From NCBI RefSeq assembly GCF_000143415.4, contig NW_003314321.1, positions 690,736-754,735 of the forward strand: a stretch of 64,000 nucleotides of DNA. The letters are read 5' to 3'. This document shows positions 1-11,800 of this stretch, piece after piece. The translations under genes and the position numbers were made by a program. Under the pieces are notes generated by a model. It had not been told where the DNA came from. It did no database searches and worked only from the letters and a program-made list of their open reading frames with translations. Positions within the stretch are counted from its first letter, which is position 1. The number at the start of each line of letters is the position of its first letter. Origin of the DNA: Selaginella moellendorffii. Taxonomy: Eukaryota > Streptophyta > Lycopodiopsida > Selaginellales > Selaginellaceae.

Positions 1-5
1 CTATA

Positions 6-230
6 GATCACTATGTTTGCATGATTGATCTGCTAACAAAATCTAGGCAAGTTGATAAGGGCCTAGGTTTGCTGACAACCATATCATTTAAGTCTAATAG
101 AGTTATGTGGGTGACTATTAAGAAATTGTAAAACCTATAGCAATTTTGATGTGGTGCAACTCAAATACATACTTCAATGCAATCATTCAAGAGTGCTCAT
201 AATTGTAAGTAACTAAAGAGCATGATTTGA
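6..230 (+). pseudogene. Decayed PPR gene 3' fragment, cut by window edge
   Basis: Frame from base 6 reads HYVCMIDLLTKS, then a stretch ending SFKSNRVMW, before a stop near 128. This matches the post-repeat (E-type) tail of plant PPR proteins, usually HYxCMVDLLGRAG followed by a MPFxPxxxxW block. A shifted frame continues with a CKTYSNFDVV-like piece to about 230, so at least one frameshift is present. Base composition is AT-rich, unlike the intact PPR genes here. The upstream part lies outside the window. No function is expected. Confidence 0.6.
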
Positions 231-667
231 AAAATGATTTTTTTAAGTTCAAATATAGAGGGAAAGGGCCCATGAACAAAAGTGCACAATTAATTAAGGG
301 TCTTGAGATAGTTAGGGTTCCGAGAAGTCCAAATTCAGAAATTTACAATAATTTTATTACAAATTCATTACCATTCCTCAATTAGAAAATAATACTAAAC
401 AATGTTTTTACTTCAATAGTTTCAACAAATATTGGAATGAGGTTCAAGTCGAGTTGCTACTACGACCTATCTCTCACCAAATGTAAGACAAAACTTTTTC
501 AGTGAAAAGAAAGCAATCCTCAACTACCTATAACAGCTCATGCATCTAGAGGACCATCAAGTAAGTTTACCCTCTCAATTCAATAATAGTATCTCATATT
601 TTTTAAAGGCAATAGAGTGCAAAAGAATCCCAATACTACAAAGCATTTCCAGCATTTTAGTGGGCCA

Positions 668-790
668 TTCTTGTCCTAGAAGTAGAGGAAAATCTTCATG
701 AAAACCTTAAGAATTTCCAGCCAGTAAAAAATAAAAGCTTATAAATATGAAAAAAATAAAGGAACAAAAGCTATAATGATCAAACTCTTC
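668..790 (+). repeat. Dispersed repeat, copy 1 (partner near 14.24 kb)
   Basis: The words agaggaaaatctt, accttaagaat and ataaaagctt occur in the same order and orientation at about 14240-14360, with similar text between them. This marks a decayed transposon family of unknown type. Confidence 0.45.
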
Positions 791-898
791 TTGATGCCTT
801 ATAAGTAGCATAACAACTTCACCTAGGTCTTGCAATATGCATCTATCCAGAGCTAAACATTCAAATATTGATCTTTGTACATCCATACAAAATGGGTG

Positions 899-925
899 TG
901 GGGGGGGGGGGGGGTGGGTGGGTGT
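899..925. repeat. G-tract and GGGT simple repeat
   Basis: A run of about sixteen G residues followed by gggt units. It is low-complexity and potentially G-quadruplex forming, and it is a likely place for sequencing-length error. Confidence 0.75.
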
Positions 926-1011
926 TATAAAGGGTTCCAAATGTATAGTAGGGATAGTGGGTAGGTTGGGCATGGCTGACTAATATGAGGCATAGTTTAG
1001 CTAGGGTGTTC

Positions 1012-1101
1012 CCTATATCTTTAGACATCCTAAGAGTGCTAAAGTGTTGTTAAGGGATGACCACTCATGGATGAATGGCTTAATTTTTGAGAGATGGGAA
1101 T
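1012..1101 (+). repeat. Older dispersed repeat, left part, interrupted by LTR element
   Basis: Matches the reverse complement of about 38330-38415 (shared words catccta, gatgatcactc-like, gagagatggg). The match stops at 1101 and resumes at 3040, which shows that 1102-3039 was inserted into this repeat. Confidence 0.7.
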
Positions 1102-1725
1102 TGTAAGCCACAAATTTTTCCTTTCCAATTTGCCAGCTTACCTCGTCTATCCGTCCAACACTGCCTTGGGTTTTGCTAAGTTTCCTTGCCAAGGTTCTCG
1201 CCTATGGTACCAGCTCCTACTTGGTCTCAGCTACTCACTGCACGAGCAACGAAGTGTTAGCCATCCATCCACGGATTCCCAAATCACTCCCAATCCCCCT
1301 CCCCGGGTTAGACTGGACTTAAAGTTCGGCTACACTCCCCACAAGCACAAACAGCCAAGCACACCAAGCTTCCAGGTTCCTAACATCCTTTGGTACCACA
1401 AGACTTGATCATAGGACCCTCTAAATCCCAAGTCTTGAGTGCAACACTTGCTTCGGGACGCCGGGGCGAAACACCGTGGCCTAGCGGCCCGGTATGGGTA
1501 CCTCTCGCCCCCCACTTCCATCCCGAAGGAAGGCCCAAGCCCCTAGGAAGGGCGAGGACCAATGAGCCGCATGGTACTCAAGTGGGACACCACTCCACAT
1601 GAGCCGGGAGCACCGCAATCGGTTTCCCTTTCGGGAGTGGGAGCTGCTCTTGAGCACTTCCTTGGATGGCCCCTCTGGCACCAACCAAGTCCATGCTCAC
1701 TCCCACCCAAGGCCCCTCGGTCCCA

Positions 1726-2200
1726 GTCCCAACCTCAAGTCAGTTTGGGAGCCCCACTGGAGAGTCCCTTCTAAACTGGTTCCTGGACTCCCCTGGACTC
1801 AAACGGCAGACTCAAAACTTAACCGTTTGGAAAAGGGGGTGCACTCTTGTTCATGGGCCCTTTCCCTCTATATTTGAAGTCCCAACCTCAAGTCAGTTTG
1901 GGAGCCCCACTAGAGAGTCCCTTCTAAACTGGTTCCTGGACTCCTTTCCCTCTATATTTGAAGTCCCAACCTCAAGTCAGTTTGGGAGCCCCACTAGAGA
2001 GTCCCTTCTAAACTGGTTCCTGGACTCCTTTCCCTCTATATTTGAAGTCCCAACCTCAAGTCAGTTTGGGAGCCCCACTAGAGAGTCCCTTCTAAACTGG
2101 TTCCTGGACTCCTCTAGACTCAAACGGCAGACTCAAAACTTAACCGTTTGGAAAAGGGGGTGCACTCTTGTTCATGGGCCCTTTCCCTCTATATTTGAAC
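1726..2200 (+). repeat. 84-bp tandem repeats in the left arm of the TRIM-like element
   Basis: Copies start at 1726, 1879, 1963 and 2047. The middle spacings are exactly 84 bp; the first copy and the last copy carry an additional block of about 69 bp containing gtttggaaaaggggg. Because 84 is a multiple of three, an open frame of about 180 codons is kept by chance. Confidence 0.85.
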
Positions 2201-2446
2201 CCTAACGGATCGTCTCTCGAGTCGTTCCCTTTGGTTGCTTACAATCCACCACGCTTCTCTGCAAGTTCACGCCCTCGTGAACGGAAGCTGAGAGCCACAA
2301 CTCTCCTGAGAGCCTCGCTCTCTTGACACCCTACCCCTCGGGTCGAGCCCAGCAGGAGCAAACTGGACCAGCCAGATGTCAATCAACATGTGGTGTTTCC
2401 CCTAGCTAACCAACAGAGTCGGACTCGAGACCCCTCTGATACCAAA

Positions 2447-2640
2447 TGTAAGCTCCTGAATTTAGACTTCCCGGGAGGTCACCCAACCCAGTACTATTCA
2501 CACTCAAGGACGCTTAACCCCAAATATCCCAAGACCCTTAACCAATTGGAAAAGGGGGTGCACTCTTGTTCATAGGCCCTTTCCCTCTATATTTTAACCC
2601 CATTGATCGTCTCTCAGGTCGTTCCCTTTGGTTGCTTACA
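2447..2640 (-). repeat. TRIM LTR (copy B)
   Basis: 194 bp, TGTAAGC at the left and GCTTACA at the right. The adjacent 2433-2444 is the complement of a tRNA-iMet primer-binding site (ctctgatacca). Confidence 0.8.
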
Positions 2641-2845
2641 ATCCACCACGCTTCCCTGCAAGTTCACGCCCTCGTGAACAGAAGCTGAGAGCCACAGCTC
2701 TCCCGAGAGCCCCGCTCTCTTGACACCCTACCCCTCAGGTCGAGCCTAGTGAGAGCAAACTGGACCAGCCAGATGTCAATCAACATGTGGTGTGATTCCC
2801 CTAGCCAACCAACAGAGTTGGACCCGAAACCCCTTTGATACCAAA

Positions 2846-3039
2846 TTTAAGCTCCTGAGTTTGGACTTCCCGAGAGGTCACCCAGCCCAGTACTATTCAC
2901 ACTCAAGAACACTTAACCCCAAATATCCCAAGACCCTTAACCAATTGGAAAAGGGGGTGCACTTTTGTTCATAGGCCCTTTCCCTCTATATTTTAACCCT
3001 ATGGATCGTCTCTCAGGTCGTTCCCTTTGGTTGCTTACA
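2846..3039 (-). repeat. TRIM LTR (copy C)
   Basis: 194 bp, very similar to 2447-2640. The left terminus is mutated to tttaagc and the primer-binding site to ctttgatacca. It ends exactly at the right target-site duplication. Confidence 0.8.
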
Positions 3040-3300
3040 GGATTGTGATGCAAGTGGTCTTAGACTATCAATATGATAAAGGTGAATGGGCATGGCTTGA
3101 GCAAAATAAGTTGATATGTCAATGGTATCTTTGGGTGTCAGTAATGGGATCAGACATGTGGAGCACTTGGACCAAGTGCAAAGGTTGTGTGGCATAAATG
3201 CCATTCACAGGGCTAGCATGTCCCCAAGTTAGGAATAAAATTTATGGAGTGAGTGAGTGAGACTTCTCTAAATGGTGAAAGGTATAGTTAAATGACTAAA
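3040..3300 (+). repeat. Older dispersed repeat, right part
   Basis: Continues the repeat interrupted at 1101. Its reverse complement is at about 38085-38340, with shared words gcacttggaccaagtgc and ggcatggc. It contains no gene. Confidence 0.7.
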
Positions 3301-3850
3301 GTAAAATAAAAATATTTAATCATTTATAGTGGTGTTTAGGTTCATCTCTAAAGCAGCTTAGCCATATGAAGAGGAGGCAATAGCATTAGATAAACATAAA
3401 AGTGCATGCTTAAAATGCTTGTGTCGCCTATTGTTGCAACACAAGCACTCCTCTCAATAATTGATAGGCAAGCAATGTATGCTAGCTCTAGGAACAATAT
3501 CTCATCTAGATTAGAGGGATATCATCTGGATTATGTGTGAATTAGTATTATTTATTAAGATAATTAATCAATAATTATAAATGTGTTTATATAGAAGGCA
3601 GAGTAAACTAGAAAATACTAGGAAATGTTTCTGATAATTATAAGATTAATATAAATAAATAATAACCATTATATCCAAATGTATTCTAGGTCTTCTACAA
3701 GTTTTCTAAAATTTATAGGCACAGTGTAATTCTCTTCTTAGTCAGATTGTTGGAATGTTGAGGGAAGAGCTCATGAGACTAATAGGTGAAACACAAGACA
3801 TTCAGAAAGAAAGATGATAATGAATTTTAATTTAAGTTTAGGGTTGTAGA
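3301..3850. other. AT-rich DNA, nothing recognised
   Basis: No open frame with family signatures and no clear terminal repeats. Confidence 0.4.
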
Positions 3851-3889
3851 GTTCTTGGATGTAGTTTGTAGTAATAGATGGCAATTGGA

Positions 3890-4290
3890 TCTGGCTGTGA
3901 GAGTGGCATCTGGCAGCAATGGCAATGGCTGTGTTGGATTTGGCAGTAATAGATTTGGTAGTAGCTATGGCTGCAGCAATAAATCTAGACATGGCTGTTG
4001 CAGCAATGGATCTAACAGTGGTCATAGTGGTAGCAATGGATCTAGCAACAACATTGGCAAGGGCTTCAACCATGGCAGCAACAATGGATCTATGGCAGGG
4101 GTACTATCAAGGGATTTGGCTGTGGTGGTGACCTGTGTGTCAGTAGTGATAGATATAATTATAGTTGTGGCAAAGGCATTGGTAATGGCCTTGTTGGTGG
4201 TGATAGATTCAACTGCAACCATGGCAAAGGTGTTGGTAAGGGATGGTAGGGCTGCTGGCAAGAGATTCGGCTGTGGTAGTAGCACTATTT
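3890..4290. repeat. Degenerate short-unit repeat (GGC/AAT/GGT-rich)
   Basis: Imperfect repetition of words such as agcaatgg, ggcagtaa and atggctg. The plus frame 3855-4343 translates to a Gly/Ser/Asn-rich string and the minus frame to an Ala/Thr/Ile-rich string. Low complexity in several frames points to a repeat or a decayed glycine-rich coding segment, not a demonstrable gene. Confidence 0.5.
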
Positions 4291-4501
4291 ATGGTTTTGG
4301 CCCCGAGCTTATAGAGAGCTCAATTAATCAACATAGAATTTGATTAAAAAAAAATTAACAAAAATTTCATTATGCAATTCTAAATTGAATTCTTCAAAAA
4401 TCTTGAATTTTAAGTGGAATAAAGTAGCATGAATTTTACTTTGACAAACTATAATTTATAATTGAACTTTTGATGAAATTTCTCTGATCAATTTATATGA
4501 T

Positions 4502-4915
4502 TTGCTAGGAGACATTGTGAGTGATTGGGTTCCCAAGTTCACGTCCAAGTTTTGGCAAATGGTCTTTGAGAAGTTAAAGACTAAGTTGAGCATGAGTAGT
4601 GGTGAGCATCTACAATTGAATGGGCAAACAAAGCATATAAATCAGCTATTAAAAGATATGTTGAAGTTTTTTGTGGGAAATTTGACTTGACAGAGAGTAT
4701 GGAAGAAGTACTTGCCTTTGCTTCAATTTACTCATAATAACACTCATCAATAGACTATTGGCATGTCTCTCTTTATAACAATGTATGGGTATGAGCCTAG
4801 GTCTTTTGTGAGTTTGAATTTGGCTTTGGTTTGGGTACCTCATGCTTGTGATTTCCTAAAGGATATATAAGATAAGCATGAATTGGCAAAGTTGAATATT
4901 AAACACCATCAATAT
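4502..4915 (+). pseudogene. Ty3/gypsy integrase fragment, inactivated
   Basis: One frame reads DWVPKFTSKFWQ, KLSMSSGEHLQLNGQTKHIN, then after a TGA KKYLPLLQFTHNNTH, and after a TAG a block with YGYEPR. This is the C-terminal half of the retroviral-type integrase catalytic core of Ty3/gypsy polyproteins, which usually show FTSxFW, KLxxSTAxHPQTDGQTE and NNSxHxxxGxSPF. At least three in-frame stops (near 4688, 4753 and 4869) inactivate it, and no LTRs were found around it. Confidence 0.8.
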
Positions 4916-5334
4916 CCACAACACAAAGCTCTTCTCTAGCAAGGCAAATCTCCCACACTTGATATACATGTTATGTGCTGCAATCCTGACCCAAGATGCC
5001 TATTTGCCAGCCTCTCTCAACCACATAGCAATGGAGGAGCTCGTGTTTGTCCAAGTCTATGACTCCAAAGCAAGCTTCCAAAACACTCAGCACTACCACC
5101 TTGTGGAAGTGGACACCTTCCAGTGCCATCCTATGGAAGCTCTCAATCAGTCTCCAGTTTGAGCTGTTTGCACAAAATCAAGTGAGCACTCCAGCTTGTC
5201 CTTCCATAGTGGAGATCATTGTGATGTAACTTGGTTTGGAGGCTTTAGATGAGTAAGAAGTACCACTACAAAAAATGCAGTAATACATTTGTGAAGGGAT
5301 GTGGGTAGGATCCAGCTTGTGGTCTAGCAAGCCA

Positions 5335-6115
5335 ATGCAGTAAGCTCCATCAAGCTTGCAATTGGATGATCTCCTCCTCCAAGCAGCAATTGGTGATTCC
5401 AGCGCTCTCGCATCAATTCTTCAGAGCTGAAGCAATCTAGAGCAGTGCAAGAGTATCCACACATGGATGATTGACAATGGAGGGAACCTTCTTTGGCAAT
5501 CCCTTGGTCCAGAATTTTTGGGAGTTGGCAGCATTGACCACACACAAGCCAAATCCACGACCAGAATTTCTTCTCGTGGAAAATCTTGCTCATGGCATAT
5601 GTCCAGAACAGGCAAATGATCCTCACGATGAGCTGCTTGGATTGATGCCTGCCTACAACACTGTTGTATGGACGACTATAATGAGTGGCTATGGAAAGGG
5701 CAGCCCTGGTAAAATATGGAGTGGCATTTTGGAACATGATGATATACGGTGAATGGCCACAGCAAGAGAGCTAGACTCATGCTCCTGGATGGAATCCACC
5801 CAAACAAATCCACTCTCATGAATTGAGGAAGCTTTGCCAGTGTTTGATCGAAGAAACCAAGCTCCAATGTGATGAGCTTCGCTTCAAGGGTGATCTGGAG
5901 AGGCAAGATCTTTGAGAGGATCTGGACTGACAAGACTCTCATCACTGGAAACACCATGCTCTGGGCTTACATGTGAAATGACTGCTTGGTGGAAGCCTGC
6001 AAGTTCTTCAAGGGAATGGCTTGCTGGGATGTTGTCTTCTTCTCTTGAGCTTTGAGGCTGCTCAAGCAGATGGACTTGGAAGGCAAAGGTTGTGTAGTTT
6101 GGTTTGCAGATATTC
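5335..6115 (+). pseudogene. Shattered PPR gene
   Basis: Pieces of a Selaginella-type PPR protein occur in order but in changing frames: SALASILQS and KSIHTWMIDNG (start of such genes), then TFFGNPLVQNFW, LLMAYVQN, NTVVWTTIMSGYGKG, GIHPNKSTLMN, LITGNTMLWAYM and VEACKFFKGMACWDVV. Several stops and frameshifts separate them, so it is non-functional. Less clear PPR-like text reaches upstream to about 4950. It lies in the same transposon-rich interval as the integrase relic. Confidence 0.7.
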
Positions 6116-6119
6116 TTGT

Positions 6120-7180
6120 TTGAACATGGTTATGTTTATTATGATTTAAAGGTAGAGTTATTTCTCTTTCCTTTTCTTTTCTTTTCTTTGAAATACATGA
6201 CACTAGTGTTTGTTAGGGAATATTTTGGAAAAGAGGTAATTATTTAATGATAGAGTTTATAGTGGTTATTTTATCCCTATTTATCTCTCAAGGTTTTAAA
6301 GATTTATAATGACAAATCTCATCCCATGATGCTTTTAATTATTTCCTTTACATTATTATCCCTTTAGTTCCTTTTAAATTGCTCATTTTAGTTTGGTTAT
6401 GATTAATTGATCATGAGCTAATTTTTTTCTTTTTTTCTTTTCTGCATCAGTTTAAATCAATAAACTCTTTATCTTTGAGCATTCTAGACCTTGCAACCTC
6501 AATTGATCATTAAGATCCTTTAGAAAAAACTTCTATTCTAGTGGATGAAAGTACTAATGGAAGAGACAGTAACTTTTTAAACCACTTGAATCATTGCCTT
6601 TTACATGTTTAGCTGTGAGCAATAAGAAGCAAGGGATTAAGCTGAGCATTTAAGATTTTGTTATTTTACTGTTCTAAATAAAATGTAAGCTTAAGCTTTT
6701 ATGGAATAAACTTGTCTGAATTTTAAAGTATAATAATCTAGACATATAAATGCTTCAGAATCCTAAGAGAGGTTGATATCTATGTTTATTGAAGCTAATT
6801 ATCCATATTAATTATAAAAATATTAGATTTGACTATTAATAAAATATACTATTTTAAATATAAACTTTCTCCAAAGTATATTCTGAAATCTAGCTTATTA
6901 AGTAACTCCAGTCAACTTTAAAGCCGGATACTACTTTATTGCATAGTCCAACTTTGACCACTATAGACATAGAACCTGGGCTAGTGGCTTGGGAGAAGCC
7001 AGTTGAAGGAGTTTCAATTTCTTGAGCTTAAAAAGACATTGAAATTTCCTCAACACCCGTTTGTGAAGGTAGGATTTCACAATGGGTATGGTTTCAGTCT
7101 TGACAAACACAAGGTGCTACATCCTTGTCAAAGAATATATAAATAAATAGTTTGGTATTAGATATCATGTTGGGATCTTA
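6120..7180. other. AT-rich intergenic DNA, no gene seen
   Basis: Long runs of A/T with no coherent frame. A T/C-rich stretch lies at 6160-6195. Confidence 0.5.
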
Positions 7181-8487
7181 TGTTTGTCATTAGGCACCTC
7201 AGATTTAGAACAATGCACACGTATATGCACATATTTGATGGCAAGCTTTTACTCACTTCTGCGCTGGCACTATCCATCAATTCAGCAGCTCGGAATTTGC
7301 TCTCAACACATAAAAGAGGTCGTTGGACACAAATTTTGTTATCGCTCACGGATTGCCTCGCCAAGCAAGCTAGCAGATGCTGTCTTCACAAAGCATTGCC
7401 AATGCAAGGTATTCGGTATGCAAGGTATTTTTGTTTCTGGAAAGGCCGGAAATGAGAGCAATCGATAAAAGGAGATTCATTGTTGAATGTCGCGAACTAG
7501 AAACATTTACAACATGTCTAGAACTCTTCCTTGAGAAGAACTTCGGCAATGCAGCCAAGGAACAGCTTTTCACGCATAAGAAACAGGGTGGCAAGAAAAC
7601 ACTAGTTCGTAGATTCAATTCCAAAAGAAAGAGCACATACGTCTTATGAAAATTGAAAGAAGTGTATACTAGTACCTCGTCCTTGGCAAGCTTCTCCGTG
7701 TTGTGTACATAGCCGACGATACTTTTTCACTTGAATGATCTAGAGACTCTAGAAATCGATCGATCGTCGTGCATGAGATTTTTTTTATTGTTTCTCCCTG
7801 TGGTGCTGGAGTACAGTGAGAATCCAGCATCGCGTCTTGTGAAGATGCCCGACGTATGTGCGGCAACTGCAGGGCATCGATTTCAACACTATAAACTTTT
7901 CTAAAGTGAGAAGGACCCCTTTGGGTGACTTCATGCTGAGACGTGCTTGGCGGGTGTTTTCATTTCTTTCCTTTTTCTTCATTTTCAAGTTCTTGGTAGC
8001 TCAGATCAATGCTGGTTTTCTGAAATATTTCCCTTGAATTTATTTTCTCGCTTTTCTTTTCGGAGTTTTAAACGCACACATTTTGTTTTGTTGTGTGCGG
8101 TCGCTGGGTGATTGCGAGCGAGCAACGGAAGCAAGAATACGCTTGTGCTAGAAAGCAATGGACAGATCCAACAGCGATGGCTCTCGAGTTGTTGGAGGCT
8201 GGAAAGCGACGCCATGCCCGCCGGGACTGGGCGCCTTTAGATCCAATCCAGCCATGGAAGACGAAGAACTAGTCGCGTAAAGCTACGTTCTAGAAAAACT
8301 AGAAAAGCTAAACACTCGTTCGTCTTGACAGGCTACTTAATCGACCATAGTAATGGAGGTTAGACACAAAATAGTGTCTGTGAGAGTGACTAGCGAAGAA
8401 AAAAAGAGAGGTGGTGATAGCTTGGACCAGAGAGTGAGAGGCACAAACAAAGACAAAGCGGTGGTTTATTAGTGAAAGTGAACAGTT
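7181..8487. other. Intergenic DNA upstream of the CesA gene
   Basis: GC content rises here compared with 1-7 kb. Short frames exist on both strands (plus 7377-7649; minus 8006-8215, opening MASLSSLQQ) but none shows a known domain, and I could not link them by plausible splicing. It probably contains promoter and 5' untranslated sequence of the cellulose synthase gene, and possibly an unrecognised small gene. Confidence 0.35.
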
Positions 8488-8565
8488 GTGACAAAAGCTA
8501 TGGTTTTATTACCTTGAGAGAGTGAAAAGAATGTGTGACAAGAGCTATGGTTTTATTACCTTGAG
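8488..8565. repeat. 31-bp direct repeat upstream of CesA
   Basis: 8488-8518 and 8535-8565 are the same 31 bases except for one change (gtgacaAaagc versus gtgacaGgagc-type); the offset is 47 bp. It lies about 290 bp before the CesA start codon. Confidence 0.85.
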
Positions 8566-8689
8566 GATGGAGTGGGGGAGTTACCGGGGTATAGTTAGTG
8601 GAGTGTTGTAATCGTTTGTAATCGTAGGGTATCGTCGGTGATGGGTCGTGAGGCCGGCCGGGCCCCCCGGTTGGTGCCCGCACATCGTC

Positions 8690-8850
8690 TCCTCCTCCTC
8701 TTCTTTTTCAAACCCCTCCTCCTCCTCTTCTCTCTCGCGGAATCGCGCCTCCTCTGCCTCCTCCTCCTCCTCTTGGATGATCATGGCGCCGGCTTGGTAG
8801 AGCGGCAGGGGTTCTTGATTCTTGGATCGAGCGGCGGCGGCGGCGGCGGC
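8690..8850 (+). promoter_or_regulatory. CT-rich and GCG-repeat leader of CesA
   Basis: A CTC-rich tract (about 8690-8780) is followed by a GGC/GCG trinucleotide run (8831-8850) that abuts the ATG. CT-rich 5' leaders are common in plant genes. A regulatory role is inference. Confidence 0.5.
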
Positions 8851-8851
8851 G

Positions 8852-11800
8852 ATGGAGGCAAATGCAGGTCTCATTGCTGGATCTCACCAGATGAATCAGC
8901 TGGTGGTCATCCCGGGCGACGGGGTAATCCTTCCAATCCCTTTCTTGCGCGAGAGTTTGCTCTGGAATCGCGATATTTCGCTCGAATTCCCCGGCTGCTA
9001 GCTTGCTACCGCGGTGTTTTGCCTGCATCGCGATGCTGGATCTCGCGCGATCCCTTCGATTGCTCGAATTGGTCGTGCATTGGCTGCGATTGGATCGTTC
9101 TTGGCTTCCTTGTTTTGAAATATTTGGGCTGAGGTTTTGGGGATTTTGGCGATTTCTTACGTGAGGGAGGGGGAATTTGGTGCTCGCAGGTGAAGCCGCT
9201 CAACAGCGTCAACAGCGAGATGTGCCAGATTTGTGGCGACGAGGTGGGCGTGAGCGAGAATGGCGATTTGTTCGTCGCCTGCAACGAATGTGGCTTCCCG
9301 GTCTGCCGTCCTTGCTACGAGTACGAGCGCAAAGATGGCAACCAGTCGTGCCCCCAGTGCAAATCACGCTACAAGCGCCAGAAAGGTACTTTGATCTTCT
9401 TTCTCTGCTTGTTTCTTAGGAGCAATGCCACTAGCTCGTGAATTCTCGTTCTTGGTCAGTCTTTAACATTGATCACAACTCTTCGGACAACTTCTTTCTA
9501 CCCACAGAATTTGTGTCTAGTTTTTCTTTCTTTGACCTCGTTTTGTATCGAACCTTCCATAACTCGTGTGGATACAGGGAGTCCGAGAGTGGAGGGTGAC
9601 GAGGAAGAAGACGACGTCGACGACTTGGACAATGAATTTAAGGCGCTTCCTCAGCAGCAAACGACCGAGGAAATGCTCCAGGGGCACATGAGCTATGGAC
9701 GTGGGGACGAGGAGAATGTTCACGTTGTTACACCGGGACTTCCTCTTCTCACCAATGGTCAAGAGGTACTTGTAGGGACATATCAACCATAACAAATGTA
9801 TTGATCAATGATTGCTTGATTGTATCCTCAGGGTGTGGATCCGAATGAGATACCCCCAGAACACCATGCACTGGTCATTCCAAGCCATAAACGTGTTCAT
9901 CCTATGTCGGATGACTTCTCAGGTGATCATTCTCTGTCCAGTGACTGATGTTATATCATTCTAAGCATTGTCTATTTCCTTTTCTAGTGAGGTCTATGGA
10001 CCCGACGAAGGATCCGTCTGCCTACGGCTATGGAAGTGTGGCTTGGAAGGAGCGACTCGAAAGCTGGAGACACAAGCAGGAGAAAATGTCGATCATGATG
10101 ACTGAAGGTGCTCAGCATTTCTCCGACGGTAAAGGTGGCGGTGACTACGGGGCTGACGGTCCAGATGCGCCACTGTAAGCTTTTAAATTCTTTCTTCTGA
10201 ACACTTTACCGACTGACTGATCTTACACTCTCAGGACGGATGAATCGCGTCAGCCATTGTCGAGGAAGATTCCAATTGCTTCCAGCAAGATCAATCCTTA
10301 TCGAATGATTATCATCATCCGACTGGCTGTTCTGGGAATTTTCTTGCGCTATCGAATCCTCAACCCCGTTAAGAACGCCTACGGACTTTGGCTCACCTCG
10401 GTTATTTGCGAAATTTGGTTTGCCTTCTCTTGGATCCTGGATCAGTTCCCAAAGTGGTTTCCGATCAATCGTGAAACTTATTTGGATCGACTCTCTCTGA
10501 GGTACATATATTCCTTCTGTCTTGCCCTCTTTTTCTCATGACATACTGTCAGATACGAGAGAGATGGCGAGTCCCAGCTATCTTCAGTGGATATCTACGT
10601 GAGTACCGTGGATCCTCTGAAGGAGCCGCCGCTGGTTACAGCCAACACGGTGCTCTCCATTCTCGCAGTCGACTATCCCGTAGACAAAGTGTCATGCTAC
10701 GTGTCTGACGATGGTGCAGCCATGTTGACATTCGAGGCACTGGCAGAAACATCCGAGTTTGCACGTAAATGGGTGCCGTTTTGCAAGAAGTTCAGCATCG
10801 AGCCTCGAGCTCCAGAGATGTACTTTGCTCAGAAGATCGACTACCTTAAAGACAAAGTCCAGCCGACATTTGTGAAAGATCGTCGTGCGATGAAGGTGCG
10901 AATGAAGTTCCTTTTCAACTCTTCATTGACGTCATGAAAACTTTGCAGAGAGAGTACGAAGAATTCAAAGTGCGGATCAATGCTCTTGTCGCCAAGGCAC
11001 ATAAGATGCCTGAAGAAGGTTGGACAATGCAGGATGGAACACCCTGGCCAGGGAACAACACGAGAGATCATCCAGGAATGATCCAGGTTTGTTTCGATTT
11101 TCTGAAAGTCCAGTTTATTATAATTTGGAACACGCAGGTCTTCCTCGGCCACAGTGGAGGACATGACACAGATGGTAACGAGCTGCCTCGTTTAGTATAC
11201 GTCTCAAGAGAGAAACGACCTGGCTTCAATCACCACAAGAAGGCCGGTGCAATGAACTCATTGGTAAGTTGCTGTAGAATCTTCTTTTTACATTACCATT
11301 GGCTTGATCCCAGGTGCGAGTCTCGGCTGTTCTTACAAATGCTCCATTCTTGTTGAATCTGGATTGTGATCACTACATCAATAACAGCAAGGCCTTGCGG
11401 GAAGCAATGTGCTTCATGATGGATCCTCTGGTTGGGAAGCGTGTGTGCTACGTCCAATTCCCTCAGAGGTTCGATGGCATTGATATTCATGATCGATATG
11501 CCAACAGAAACACTGTCTTCTTTGATGTAAGCAACTTCTTACTTTTTCACAGTCTTTCTTTTGATTGAACAAGTTCGTTTTTTGGCTTCCAGATCAACTT
11601 GAGAGGCTTGGATGGTGTTCAAGGCCCCGTGTACGTCGGTACAGGATGTGTGTTCCGCAGGCAGGCCTTATATGGATATGACCCACCGATGAAGAACAAC
11701 TCGTCCAAGAAGAGCTCGTGTTGCTGTGGACCTCGTAAGAAGTCCAAGGCCTCCAAGACCAAGAGAATGGACTCGGACAAAAAGAAGCTCAACAGGACCG

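Larger units (their letters stand above)
231..1011. other. AT-rich intergenic DNA, no gene seen
   Basis: No credible open frame on either strand. It contains one dispersed-repeat copy (about 668-790) and a poly-G tract at about 899-914. The short frames across it have no recognisable domains. Confidence 0.5.
1102..3039 (-). mobile_element. Tandem TRIM-like LTR retroelement with target-site duplication
   Basis: The element begins TGTAAGC and ends GCTTACA (TG...CA). It is flanked by near-identical 5-bp copies, ggaat (1097-1101) and ggatt (3040-3044). It contains two clean 194-bp LTRs (2447-2640 and 2846-3039) and the end of a third (to 2243), separated by internal domains of about 205 bp. In minus orientation the sequence just inside each LTR reads TGGTATCAGAG or a close variant, the standard initiator-Met tRNA primer-binding site. 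Purine-rich DNA precedes the next LTR. Short LTRs, a tiny internal domain and no coding capacity define TRIM elements. The 1102-2120 part is unlike the clean LTRs and holds nested tandem repeats, so the left terminus is rearranged. Confidence 0.75.

Noticed and set aside
1666-2205. 180-codon open frame with 28-residue repeats
   Set aside because: It arises from the 84-bp tandem repeat (multiple of three) inside the TRIM-like element; there is no known domain.
3855-4343. Glycine-rich protein gene
   Set aside because: Low-complexity repeat open in three frames, with AT-rich flanks and no signal peptide.
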